A stretch of 64,000 nt of DNA from Syncephalastrum monosporum B8922. Its lineage: Eukaryota > Mucoromycota > Mucoromycetes > Mucorales > Syncephalastraceae. The number at the start of each line of letters is the position of its first letter. The stretch's first letter is position 1. The notes beneath the pieces were generated by a model. It worked only from the letters and a program-made list of their open reading frames with translations. It was not told the origin of the DNA and did not search any database. The stretch is from NCBI GenBank assembly GCA_000697355.1, contig JNEN01000923.1, positions 62,001 through 126,000 on the forward strand. The letters run 5' to 3'. Shown in pieces: positions 22,271 through 33,781 of the stretch. The position numbers and the translations under genes were made by a program.

Positions 22271-25200
22271 TTGAAAAAGGAAGTAAAAAAAAAGGAAAAG
22301 GAGAAAAAGTATGAAAAGGGCAAAGAAAATGTCCCCGCCTTGGTCTATTTAAATGTTTTTTTTTTCCTAGACCATACAATTGGCTTTTTTTTTCCGCCAC
22401 CGGATTCAGGTTCGAGAGGGTTCAAGCGGTCCCTGATGATTCGACCCTTTCCCAGATTATGTCAGTGCCATGTTTTTTCCTTTCTCTGTTTATCTTACCC
22501 ACCCAAAAACCCCGCATTCGGGCTCTCGCCAAGAGAAAATAAACGCAAATCTGGGTATTTTGCACTAAAGGCCCCGCGTCGCGCGCACCACGGCCCGCGG
22601 GGAAAATGAGGCGGAGACGGTCTTGTCTCCACACACGATGATTCGTTCAGTAGCAGAGCTTTTCGTTCTATTTTTCAGAAGGCGATTCACGTTTTTCTTT
22701 GTCCCGCTCCCATACTTGCAGTAAACTATCTGGTTTTTTTTTTTCTGTTTCCAGGATACGCTTAAAACTTACGTAGACCCCATCGGAAAACCCTGGCGTA
22801 CTTTAGGGTCTATTATGTAACCCATGTTGTCACTTCTTACTTTCCCCATACACATGTACAGAAAATATGTACGACAGCCTGTATCTTTTTCGTCCCGGTC
22901 GATACCTTTCTTGCAAACACATGTCATGGTAAGGTTACACACACTTTGCAAGTATAGAGGGCAAGTAGGGCAAAATTAGACAGGCATATCTTATCAGCTT
23001 ACGTATGTGGCAAGATAAATCGAATTTGGGCATTATCATGTAAGCCTACCCGCGAGATAGGACACATATCACTTATCTCTTGCAGGTTCATCTTTATTAT
23101 TTCCTATCATAACAGAGGAGCGTCTTGCAGGGTCCATGAAAAGCAGTAGAACCCTGTCCGCCTAGTTCAGGGAAGAACTCCCACGCTTCGGATGGGGGAC
23201 ATGAATCGGCTTCGCCCTTATTTTAGATCGTACGATACACAAAATGCTCGAAAGAGGCAACAATGTCATCCCGTATCGAAAATCACCTTATGTGTTTATG
23301 TATTACACGCACGCGGTTTCGCTTACACACACTCACACATATGAAAAGGCGTGGCAACAAGGCGGGGAATCCATATTCTTTGCATGTGTTCTAACCAAGC
23401 TGCGTATTACTTCATCTATGGCTGAGACAAAAAAAGGTGGGGTGGATCTAATTGGGTGGTACAAAGGGGCACCCAAAAAAATTGGAGAGGTTTCGCCCGC
23501 ACTAAGCGAATCAAACGAGGTTAACTATCCCCGTTCTGCTGAGGTTTTTCCCATGCCTGATTATCCATCACTTCAAGAGTTGCGCGGAAGAGTGAGCAGA
23601 CCCTAGCGGCCTTTCTTTGAAATTACGTCAGCGCCAGGCCTATCGTGCTAGTAGGACACAGGGTCGTTTTGCTGGAAAGACGAGAAAATTTTTTCAGTGG
23701 ACAGGGAAGATGCGGGATGGCAGAGGATAGAAATTGCTCGCTGGAAATATCTGTGCCGCGGTAATGGGTCCTTTTATATATGGCGTTCCTTGGCGAGAAA
23801 TCTCATCGGTGGAAGAAAAGAGTTTCCGTGGGTCTTGTATAGGGTCAAGCATCTCCCTCGTTGATGTGTACAGTGCTGAGCTACGAGTGGATATAGTAGC
23901 TTGTGGGTTTTGTAAGGACTCACATACACGACCATAGTTTTTAGCCTATTAATCAGCTGCATATACACGGTACGAGTTCCCGATAGAAAAAGGAGCGCCC
24001 TGCGAAATAATGGTCTCATGTCTCTTTATTCATCCGTCTGTGTATGTAATAATCTAGCATCGTGAGAGTGTTTCGAGTCTGTGTTTCAGAGCAGAAACAA
24101 GGATAACATCAGCCTAGCTTGAAATGCCTTTTTACATAATATGTAAGGGTGCAAAAGGGTTGGCATTCAGGGTCGTCACGGCTTGGGTCAATGACACGAG
24201 AATTTCTTCTCGAAGCATGTACGACGCGAGACATCACTGCTCGGTCATATGAAGCCGACGTTGCGACGTCATACCCGTCGATGGGTCCCAACTAAACCGG
24301 TAGAGACCGATCCTGTGGAATAAATTTTCACTAGAGTACCTCGAGCGCCGGGTTCTCGAAGATATGAGCTATACTGTATCCGGAAAAACTATATTATTGC
24401 TTTGATAGAGTAAAAGGGTTCCATAGAGACCAAAGCTTCTTACATAACCGGCCGACCATCCCGTTGAGATGAAAGGGGTCCTAGCCCCTGACATGATACC
24501 CTGCAGACAGTTTACAAGGAAAGATACTGAAACTCACATGCTTAACCCAATTATGTAGAAGGAAAGAGCTCAAGCACACCAACAGCCGAAGGTTATATCT
24601 CTAAGTCTGCGTGCAAATGCATATCGGAAATGACGCGGCAAAACCACGCCATACTAAAGCATTATATCTTGGTGCCTTTGGTGGACCCATATGAAGTTCA
24701 GGATGTATATTGTAAATGTATGTTTGTTTTTTCAATGAAGAGCTGCTAATCTTTTCCCCGCAACTGCGATGGAGTGATTCGTAAAGTCACCACAAATGTG
24801 GAGTCAAGAGGTTGTATCCCCACGGATCTCTATACAAGAGAAACTAGAACCAGAAGAAATGGCGCAGACATCTCGCACTTGTGATGCTCTATTGCATACA
24901 TCTTCTGCAAATAAGCCAGTCAATTTGGTGTGCATAGACTAGAGGCAAAACCGTAGCTTGCCTGCTTCTTATAGGATGCAAGTTTGATCGCCGTTGTATG
25001 CTGTAATAAGACCGCTTTACATGCAGCGAGACTGCTGCCTCCGGTTGAAAACACATCGCTTACAAGCTCTTTTCATCTGATCCTCATACCATGGCATGAC
25101 TACCTAGTATCACCAGCACAAAATGAACAAGCTCTACTCAAATGATGCAACGACATTATGCACCAGGGACCATGTTTTACTCAATGCTGTTAATACCAAT

Positions 25201-25792
25201 GTCAAAGCGTCTTTTCAGTCTCCCTGACTACGAGAAAAGATCGGGTACGTTTCATTCCACCGGCGGCCGCCCTGGAAAGAATCTCGTCTGGCTTTGAGCT
25301 TGGATTCCGAAACCTACAATATCATTCTCGACAGCCTCGACATTGATGAGCATACTCTGGTCTGGGACAATCTCAACATGTGCCACCGTCGTTGCGGAGA
25401 CACCATATGGGCTGGTCCGCGTTCAACCATTTTCCACTAGCTATAGCATGGGACCTGGATTTTATAGTAGAGGCGCATCAAGATTCCCTTTCGTGTTCAA
25501 TAGCTTTATTTCGTCCTGTTTCACCCAGTTCTTTTTCGCGGCAAGTCTTGAAATCAAGTCTCATATTTTATCTTCGAGACTAACGAGTTATTTTTTCAAT
25601 GGCGCTCCAAATTAGTATGGGATATATGCGAGTCTGGCTAATAGATGGAGCGTATCTATTGCGGTAAAAACCACCTGCTACAAGCAATCGGCAATAATAG
25701 TCAAAATGTCTTTCAGGGACGTGCCATGCATTGATTTGATTTCTGATGAAAGTGGCGGACTTTGGGTGCCATTCCTTTTCTCGAGCAGGACC
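22271..25792. other. Gene-poor interval of 3.5 kb
   Basis: No frame here shows a family signature, plausible exon chain or consistent codon bias. On the minus strand around 25252-25440 about 55 codons read open with protein-like composition (containing AHVEIVPDQSMLINVEA and GFGIQAQSQTRFFPGR), which may be a gene remnant. No tRNA or satellite was recognised. Confidence 0.4.
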
Positions 25793-26768
25793 ATGAGCCA
25801 CCATTGCCACGGAGAAAGTTGCGAACACGACCACGAAGACGCTCCGGGATCAGGAGACCAGTTTCTTCTATACTCACGTATTGATCGTGACAATGTGCGA
25901 TGCCTGAACGAAGCTGAACCTGGAACGGGCAAATCAACCATCAAACCCTGGAATGAGCGCATGGACAATACCAAGGTAACTGAAAGCGCATATGCTTTTG
26001 GGCACCCTGCTTATATGTAACACCTTCTATGTGATATCAGTTCGTTGAAAGCGATGCAGATGAACAATTGATTATGTTTGTGCCGTAAGCCTGATATATT
26101 ATTTTTATACGCGATGTCTTCAAGTGATACCTTCTAATGCACTATTCAGATTCACAGGGAGCGTTAAACTTCGATCGATTTGTTTGCGAACCGATCGAGG
26201 TGACCAAGCACCGTCGACCATGAAAGTGTAAGTATCAATGTGCATGCACCCCAATGCGGTATTTAACGTAGCTCACTCCAGATTCATCAACCGGGACGAT
26301 GTCGACTTTGATGTGGCTGAAAGCTACACACCTGTACAAACCTGGGAGCTCGTCGAGGGCTCGGATGACGTACTGGAATACGCCACAAGGCAAGGACGAT
26401 CCTCTGTCATCCCGATGCATCATGTACTCACACTTGCACCTTTTAATAGGGTAACAAAGTTTACGAGCGTTCGAAACATCACTCTCTTTTTCCCTGAGAA
26501 CTTTGGAGGAGACACCAGCATCCTTCGCTTTGTGGGTTTCAAGGGAGAATGGACGGAGGTAATACAATGAAAAAAGACGCATTTATCGCATGCTCACACG
26601 CGAGGTTCCAGATCAAGAGAGACCCAATTATCACAGGTAAAAATGTCGATCCTGCCAAAGAAATGAGATGCTAATGCAGAGACAAATTCAGTATATGAGG
26701 CCAATGCCAACCCTGCAGATCACAAGGTTCCAGGAGGTGAAAACAAGATGGACCATTCCATCCAATAA
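25793..26768 (+). CDS. PITHD1: PITH domain-containing protein 1 homologue
   Basis: Six exons (25793..25975, 26041..26084, 26150..26227, 26282..26558, 26612..26636, 26692..26768) give 227 residues. The N-terminus starts MSHHCHGESCEHDHED, typical of PITHD1, and the PITH fold follows. Blocks include FLLYSRIDRDNVRCLNE, IMFVPFTGSVKLRSICLR, FINRDDVDFD, VTKFTSVRNITLFFPENFGG and TSILRFVGFKGEW. The PITH domain is shared with thioredoxin-like TXNL1, where it contacts the 26S proteasome; a proteasome-linked role here is inferred from that relationship. All five introns are 53-65 nt with GTAA-type donors. The ATG at 25793 is the one that gives the family start. Confidence 0.9.
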
Positions 26769-27196
26769 AGGTGCTGGGCTGATCCCAACCACAATAATAA
26801 TGATCAGCAAGTGGGCGTTTTTTGGTTGTAACACAAGGTAGGACTTTTGTTACCTTCTGACAGGAAACGGGAAAAGTACCAGCGGATTGTGTCTCTTCTC
26901 TTGCGTCATTGCTGCTGATCTAAAGCTACCAGCCATGCAAAGTTGGAAAAAGCTATGCCACTTAATATTATTTTGACGTCTTTCCAATGGGAATGCAAAT
27001 TGGTATATTAAGATTCCGTCCCAAGGAAGGGATCGCCCAGCATCCATCTCCTGGATAGTTTCGGCCCAGCTGTAAACAGATCGAGAAAGAAAACAGAGAG
27101 CATCCCTTCCCTTGTTTCCCTTCCTCCCTTGTCTATATAAATAAAGCTGCGAAAATTTGTCACTCGACTGCTTGCTTTATTACCACCTTCTTCCAC
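26769..27196. other. Intergenic with promoter of the C2H2 gene
   Basis: Apart from the TATA box near 27134 no element is recognised. Confidence 0.5.
27134..27143 (+). promoter_or_regulatory. TATA box of the C2H2 gene
   Basis: TATATAAATA lies 63 bp upstream of the ATG at 27197. Confidence 0.55.
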
Positions 27197-28000
27197 ATGG
27201 CCACTACCGTCAAATTGCCGTCGATTTCATTCCTGCTTCAAGGCCTGGTAGAAGAAAGTAAGTTTCGAAGGCACACTACGTGTTATTCAGTTTCTATCTA
27301 TATTTGAAACCGTGCTTACCATCAAAATTGCAAAATCACCATAGGCCACGACGACTCAAATACCTATGCGGCTTCATCGGCTGAAACAACCTGTCTGCCA
27401 TCCATATCCACTTTCTACCATCACTCTCATCATCCACCACATCAGCACGCCTCTCGAATCTCACATGCACGGTCTCGTTCAGATTTGACATACAGCTCGA
27501 CGAGTCGCAGTGCACGACCATTCCAGCATCGAAGGGTAGCAACCATGACAAGTATAGCTCAGACGACCGCATTCAGGGGCTTACAAAGTCAAAGAGACAC
27601 TCCTTCCGACTCTAAAATTATGCGTGATATGCATTACAAATCGAGCAAAGAGGAGGAAGACGAGGAGGACGAATCAAAAACGGACGAGACCGGTGATCCG
27701 AAGTACACTTGCAGCTATTGTAACAAAGGATTCTCGCGGCCCTCGTCACTGCGCATCCATGTGTACTCACATACGGGCGAGAAACCATTCATGTGCCCTG
27801 AGCGAGGGTGCGGTCGAAAGTTCAACGTCGGGAGCAATATGCGCCGCCATCTCCGGATCCACCGCGGGGTAAAGCCTGCGGCTCGGCATGGCCAGCCATC
27901 ACTGACTGTGCCCCCGACTTCAACTAGAAAGCGTGTAGCTCCCATTCCTATTGCACCTGCTCTTTACTCAGAAGACATAAAAAGCTCTCATTATGCATGA
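27197..28000 (+). CDS. Two-finger C2H2 zinc finger transcription factor
   Basis: Two exons (27197..27257, 27345..28000) give 238 residues. The N-terminus LPSISFLLQGL is a short hydrophobic motif seen near the start of many fungal C2H2 regulators. A Ser/His-rich linker and an acidic EEEDEEDE stretch precede two tandem fingers: YTCSYCNKGFSRPSSLRIHVYSH, then, after the TGEKPF linker, FMCPERGCGRKFNVGSNMRRHLRIH. The second finger has the C-4-C spacing common in fungal factors. The tail is basic and Pro-rich. It is a probable sequence-specific DNA-binding regulator; targets cannot be inferred. Confidence 0.85.
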
Positions 28001-29370
28001 CATACGTTTACAGACCGATATTCCACATTATAGACCTTTATTGGTCAAAGACGACCCTTGCACATGAATGGGAAAAACTAAACGCGCAAATAGGATGCTT
28101 ATATATAACACAGTTGGAACAGTATTTTGTTCCCGGATTTTGACATGACTGAAACATTTAGCGCTTCTACTATTAATGAAAACAGCCGAACAAGCCTATC
28201 AGAACATACCGCTAATAATCCAGTATACTGTATCTCACACTGAAGATGGAAAAGCCCATAGCAAGGATGATAATACTGTACCAGCTTCCCCCACACGCAA
28301 AGAGTAAATGGGGATATTGGGGGCTGGCCTCCATCAAGGCGTGGGGGCGGCATTGGGTGACCGGAGATTATGTGGAGGTTGTGAAGCCCGTAGCCGCAGG
28401 AAGGGACTCACTCACATTCGGAACGCAGTCGAAGCGTAAGCCATAACCGAAGCGAAGCGAGTCCCACGGCTTGTATTCTATTATGAACAGACCGTCAACG
28501 TCATATGGTATAAGATCGGCTGAGTTTCTTCAGTGGCACATCGCGTTGTTGTCTGCCATGGGTTTTCAAAATGAGTAACAATTGGAAGCATGGTAGGAAA
28601 CCTAATTCACGTAACACACGCATATATGGATTGCTAAGTTATTGTGTTATCATACAGACCTTGAGCAGTACGGGTGAACCGTGTTGCTGGAATATACATG
28701 GATATCAAAGACTCAGCGAAAAGGTATGAAACAGAGAAGCATGGTACTGTACATGCATGTAGTGACCTGGGGACGGATCTCCAACAACTTTATCCGCAGT
28801 GTATGATAAGCATTCTTCTTTTTATGATTTGTTTTCTAACCTACGCTATACTTTACTAATATGTAGAAAGAAGGAGTGCAAGCTGTCCATGAAGAAGCTA
28901 TCATACATTGACAGCAGCAGCTTCGTCAGCTGGCAGAGAGATGCGATTCTTGCTGGACCCTTCTGAAAACATTCCAGCTCGTGCTCAAATTATTGATCGT
29001 TCTGCCAGCTCGTCTCCATCAATCCCAACCACACTATCGACACAGTTATCGGTATCCTCGTCGCCACACGGCGAAGATCGCTTTTTTGTGAATGAAGTCG
29101 ATGTTTCAAGACACAGTCTCACTTACTCTTGTTGTTATCCATCTTTACACTCTTACCTGCACATTCTCAAACTCTCTGTCTACACTTTATCTCATTTTTG
29201 TATGCACAAATACGTCTTTGACTCGGTGGACACGGATGACTTCGCATGAGAATCAGATGTGCACCTTATCCTCGCGCTATTCGTCGCCTGGCCCACCATC
29301 TCCTCTACCAGTCCTCGATCACGACCGTCCCTTTACCATCGTCACCATGTATATCTGTGATGTCCTGTGA

Positions 29371-29517
29371 CACAATGGCCGCGATCCCTCCTCCCTCGCC
29401 GTCCCCAAGGCTCGTGCTCTTGGCGCCACTTTGGCTGCTCAGGCTGGTACCCCCATCGCTGACATCGTCGCCCGCGGAGCACGATCGTCTCAAAATATGT
29501 TCAACCATTTTAAGTAA
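29371..29517 (+). pseudogene. Decayed C-terminal fragment of a tyrosine recombinase
   Basis: A 48-codon open stretch encodes VPKARALGATLAAQAGTPIA, then DIVARGARSSQNMFNHFK and a stop. The arrangement of an Arg-containing helix, an Ala-rich stretch, DIVARG and S-N-F-F matches the end of eukaryotic tyrosine recombinases of DIRS- or Crypton-like elements, where W-S-S and F-Y-R are usual. Here the catalytic tyrosine position appears lost (HFK) and the upstream frame is closed by a stop at 29368-29370, so it is a relic. The family call rests on pattern memory alone. Confidence 0.45.
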
Positions 29518-29776
29518 GCAGACCTCGAAGTGTATTACATGTGATGTCCTAGCACAGCGCAGGACTCACTTACTAACGAGAGGTCTGCTATGGTTTTTCA
29601 CCCGCTCACCCGCTTGCTTCCTGCTTCTCTGTTCGCTCTGAAAAGATGTAATAATAGATTAGCTGTCAGAATTTTTATAGTGTTCGTAATTAAAACGGAG
29701 AACTTGGGAAAGCCAACAAGCAGACCTCGTGTGTTTAAGTGTGAGTCCTGCGCTACGCTAGGACATCACATCACAT
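29517..29776. repeat. Imperfect inverted repeat next to the recombinase relic
   Basis: The left arm (29537-29589) and right arm (29719-29776) are inverted copies of about 55 bp. They share AGCAGACCTC at the outer end of the unit and a core GAGTCCTGCGCT-NN-GCTAGGACATCACAT. The left arm is itself flanked by a second inverted AGCAGACCT (29517-29525), so the structure is nested. The spacer is about 130 bp and shows no gene. The core is partly self-complementary (GTCCT with AGGAC). It could be terminal or internal repeats of the element that carried the recombinase, or a small non-autonomous derivative. Confidence 0.6.
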
Positions 29777-30536
29777 CACATGATAAACTCACCCTTTTTT
29801 TTTTTTTTTTACTTTTGCTGCAGATACCAAGGAGAGTGAGTAATAAGTGTGTTTTTGGACTGTGTAAAAAACATGCAAAAAGACCAAAAGTATCTTCGAT
29901 AATTCCCACGATGCGGGGTCCGACTCTCTATGACAGCGGAGAATTCAGTTTTTGATCATGGTCATATCCACCGTGGGAAATGTGAATCATGGAGACGACG
30001 CATTGTCATTTCGTCCATGCAATATAAAATGTGCTATGATATTATTGCTTCCCCTTTCTCTGTAGTGCTTGTGGTCCCTGTTATCTTGTCGGTATCAATC
30101 CAGGACACCGCGACTGCTTGGAACCAATCAGAACCGTTGCCCGAGTTTAAGAAGCCGAAGGGAGATAAGATTATTCGTGTTACCATCCAGGAGATCATGG
30201 CTTGAAGCTCATTGATGGGAAACGTGAGAAGCTTTCGATTTCACACTTCCTGCACAAGAGGTTTGTATCTTGTCCTTGTCCTTTTTGGAAATAAAATGCA
30301 GCGAAAACCCTAAACCAAAGTGTTTATGTGAGAAACCATGAAAGCGGATGCATGGAAAGAAGAAAAAAAGTGTGGGGAAGATATGCTAATATTGTAAGTT
30401 TGGGACGTCCCGAGGAAGCAAAACTTTTTTATCAGTGTTCCCGCCCAGTGTTCTTTATTCTCGCCACTCTCGCCCATTTATCGCTTTTCCTTTTGGACTC
30501 TCTTTACTTTCTGTCTTCCCTATACATTATCGAGAC

Positions 30537-30712
30537 ATGCATCGCGGAGGCACAGGCCCCGCGTTCTCTGCCGAGGCACAGAGCCCGCCCCTTTTCTTTG
30601 ATTTAGACCAGCTGGAAAACGACATGCACCATCAACCCAATGTTCCCACCCGCGCTCATTCTGAAGGTTCCTGGTCGGCAGGCTCCAGCATTGCTGGCGC
30701 TCAGCACCAACA

Positions 30713-30791
<79 letters not shown>

Positions 30792-32223
30792 TGGGCTCAC
30801 AGTGGCACGCTCTCACAAGGTACGGCGCGGGATTGCCTGGAAACCAGCAGTGGTGACTCACATTATATGCAATATCCACTTATAGAAGAGCTCATGGCTG
30901 ATTTTCTCCATGGTAATGCCTATAGTTTCGGCTTTTATCTTGTCTAACCATACATCGTACAGACGACGAGCCATCATATCCTAATAAGCGACCTGGCCGT
31001 AAACAGCTGAATGAATTTGCAACCGAGGTACTTGATCGCTTATATGTTTCCCCGTTTCCCAAGTCTGACGAAGGGAATATTTGCTACAGGAGGACGAAGA
31101 TCCCAAAACAAAGCGCAAGGTTCAGAACCGCGCTGCCCAACGCGCCTTCCGCGAACGCAAAGAGCGTTATGTGCGTGAGCTCGAAGCAAAGATTAAGCGC
31201 ATGCACGACACCCATATCCATGCGACAGCACAGTTAAGCCGAGAAATCCACTATTTGCGCTCGGTTGTGCGCCACCTCGAGACAGAGTTATGCAATGCCA
31301 AAGGCATTCCGGCCGATAGCATGGAAAGTATTCTGACCGCCAATGACAACCTCGTGTGGCAACAGCAGCAGCAACACCTGCAACAGGGGAACCTCGCGCC
31401 CTTCCTCACTGCTCGACCCCGCCCTATTGCCATTGCGCCTGCCACTTCTTCCAACCCAACTCCCAACGCACCTCAGTCATCATCACATCCTCATAACCAG
31501 CATCCAAATCAGCATCCACGACAAGCAGCACACCAGCACCACCAGCAGGGAATACCACGACTTGCGCAAAGCTCAGATGGACAGCGGGCCATCAAGCCAC
31601 TGGCACCGTCCACGATGCGTGCACCACCGCGATCACCTGCGGCGCTCTACGTGCGGTTCAGTCCCTCTGAAGAATCACAAAGCCACTTTGAGCAAGGACT
31701 ATCACCATCACGACAACAGCGACAGCAAGGGCAGGAGATATCTCAGCAACATGAGCAGTCGCACGACCAGCCGCCACAGGAGCGGTCCCAGCCGCAGCCA
31801 CAGACACAGACACAGCACGCGCTATTGCCCGGCTCCCGCGACCCTGTCCTGTATCCTGCGCATTCCAACTTGGAGTACGCCTCAGGCAGCGCGTCTTCGA
31901 GCAAGGCCGGCTCGAGCAAAGCCGTGCAAGTTGCGGCTGACGCGAGCAGCAGCGTGGAAAAAGCGATTGAAAAGGCGGCTGACCCACAAGAAACAGAGAC
32001 GGCCAAGATGCAGGTCGTGTGGCGGCGGCTTAACCTGTATGGTCGGTTCACGGACTTCAGCTTTGATCAAATCCGTCGGGTGGCCAACGTCGTGGAGGCG
32101 AGTACACGTCAACAACAGCATGATCCAAACATGCCGTCTCTACTGGGCGTGCGTGACACGGCGCGTCTCGAGGATTGGGAGCTCGATAAGTTGATGCACC
32201 AAATGGATCCAGATCACCTTTAA
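30537..32223 (+). CDS. AP-1/Pap1-type bZIP transcription factor with polyglutamine tract
   Basis: Four exons (30537..30819, 30886..30912, 30963..31027, 31090..32223) give 502 residues. The basic region has the fungal AP-1 signature NRAAQRAFRERKERYVRELE, with Gln and Phe in the N-x-x-A-Q-x-x-F-R motif, preceded by PGRKQLNEFATEEDEDPKTK. A leucine zipper follows. Exon 1 contains about 28 glutamines; a His/Gln/Pro-rich region follows the zipper. A C-terminal block (RRLNLYGRFTDFSFDQIRRV and LEDWELDKLMHQMDPDHL) looks conserved. Unlike Yap1 or Pap1 there is only one cysteine in the whole protein, so redox control through Cys-rich domains is not expected. Exon 2 is only 27 nt. Confidence 0.88.
30709..30791 (+). 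repeat. CAG / CAACAG microsatellite coding for polyglutamine
   Basis: A pure CAG run changes into a regular CAACAG run, all in frame in exon 1 of the AP-1 gene. Synonymous interruption should reduce slippage in the second half. Confidence 0.9.
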
Positions 32224-32634
32224 TTGGAGTAGCCTATTGGTTTTTCAGTGCTCTTTCTTTTACCACTTGTACTATATTTTCGTCTTACCTTGCATACATA
32301 CATATTAAAGAGAATTACTTGATATTCGTTTTCAGTTTCTCCCTTACCTAGCCATTAAAACGCCTGTCAGAGTCCACGGCGGACTACTGTCGCCTTGATA
32401 ATGTATATACTCCAAGTCAGACAAGGAGAAAACGTATACTTTCCCTACTTTGGAAAAGAGATCGATGTGTCAGTTTTCTCAAAACCATAACACGAGCCAT
32501 TTAGTCGTGCGGTCAACGGTGCCTCTTGCATTGAGATGGATATTTACTAGCTTGCTCAATTTTATCCCGCTGAAACATGCTATAGCACTCATCAGGCTTT
32601 ATATACAAAATAAGCAAATAATGATATAGGGAAT
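32224..32634. other. Convergent 3' region
   Basis: AT-rich sequence between the AP-1 gene and the PL14-like gene. No element is recognised. Confidence 0.5.
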
Positions 32635-33781
32635 CTACAAGGACAAAAAGAACGCGGCAACAGAGCCTAGAAGAATACAGCAAGTAATCGACAGTTGGAG
32701 GCTAGACGCTGCACTATCGCTTAGTTCGACAACGTTGCCTGTGCTGAGCTGGATGTTCTTGAAATATGAGTAGGTATCGACAGTGGTGGCGTACTTGGTC
32801 GATCCGCCGCCAAAGAATGTGCTGAACATCATGGAAGTCACTGCAACAGCATTGGAGGTTCGGTATTGGAGATTCTGCTGGTTGATCTTGAGAGCGCCGT
32901 CCTGCCAAACCTGGAGGACACCGTCGGATTGCGATGCGTTATTAACCTTGACGTAGATTTCGAGGGTGGTCCACTGGTTGGTCTTGAACTGGATGACGCC
33001 ACGAGAAAAACTGACACCATATTCATCATTACATTGAACGTTGCTATCACTGCAGATGTTGCTATCGGGTATGTATGCATACGCCTCGCCAGCACCTGCA
33101 ATTAAGAGACACAATTTTGCAGACATGCATAAATATACAAAGACAGTAAGCAGCAAATAGAGTGCACATACCGCCTTGGCGCCACATGATTCTGCTGGAG
33201 AAGCAGTTGGATCCATCCGCCTTGTTACCGCCTGAGCAGCCCTTCCCAGGAGGACCTAGAGGGGAAAGAGACAGGGAAAAGAACGCGTAAATAACGAGAC
33301 AAGTACAGTGAATCGGATTAATAAAGTTTATACCTCCAAAGAGACCGGGAAGCTTTCCACCGAGGACCCAGTCAAAGTTGCTTGCGAAGGCAAGGTCATA
33401 TCTGAGGAGCATGCTGTCATAGGAAGCATTGTTGCTATCGGGTGTGGTGTAGAACTCAGTACCACCAGTACTACCCGAGTTACTCTTGGCACCACTGGGT
33501 GCATACGACCCAGCAGCATAGAGCACTTCCATCACTGTATCTGAAGCATTGTTGCTAATAGGGTCGCTCACAAACTTGACATCGTTCTCGCCGTACATGT
33601 AGCTAATGGCCAGGTTCCATTGGTCAGTCAGGTACGATTTCAGGTTGCCTTGGTCATTGGAGCCCATTGGAGCAGTCCAAGTCTCTTTGAGACCCAGCTC
33701 TTGCGCTCGCTCTGATAATTGTTGTCCGTTTACAGCGACAAGACTGGCTCCCAGAATAAGAGCCAGGCGCAGCGTAATCAT
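32635..33781 (-). CDS. PL14-like polysaccharide lyase domain protein, probably GPI-anchored
   Basis: Three exons (33781..33334, 33255..33172, 33095..32635) give 330 residues. The signal peptide is about residues 1-19, ending near VNGQQ. The lyase-type jelly-roll blocks are DWVLGGKLPGLFGG, GCSGG, CFSSRIMWRQGGAGEAYAYIP, SFSRGVIQFKTNQW and FSTFFGGGSTKYATTVDTYSYFKNIQ, matching polysaccharide lyase 14 (glucuronan/alginate lyase-like) proteins of fungi. The last 25 residues are a small-residue site plus hydrophobic tail (CCILLGSVAAFFLSL), suggesting a GPI anchor. The likely substrate is a polyuronide; Mucorales walls contain glucuronans, so an endogenous wall role is possible but inferred. The ATG at 33781 was chosen because the upstream open extension is low-complexity Phe/Ile. 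Confidence 0.75.

Larger units (their letters stand above)
28001..30536. other. Gene-poor relic region
   Basis: About 2.5 kb with no intact gene. It contains a decayed recombinase fragment (29371-29517), an inverted repeat (29517-29776), an atypically GC-rich patch around 28300-28440, and a short protein-like frame ending near 30205 (QSEPLPEFKKPKGDKIIRVT) that I cannot assign. It looks like degraded mobile DNA plus the AP-1 promoter. Confidence 0.45.

Noticed and set aside
23244..23606. 120-codon plus-strand ORF in the gene-poor interval
   Set aside because: Composition is irregular, and there is no family feature and no conserved-looking block.
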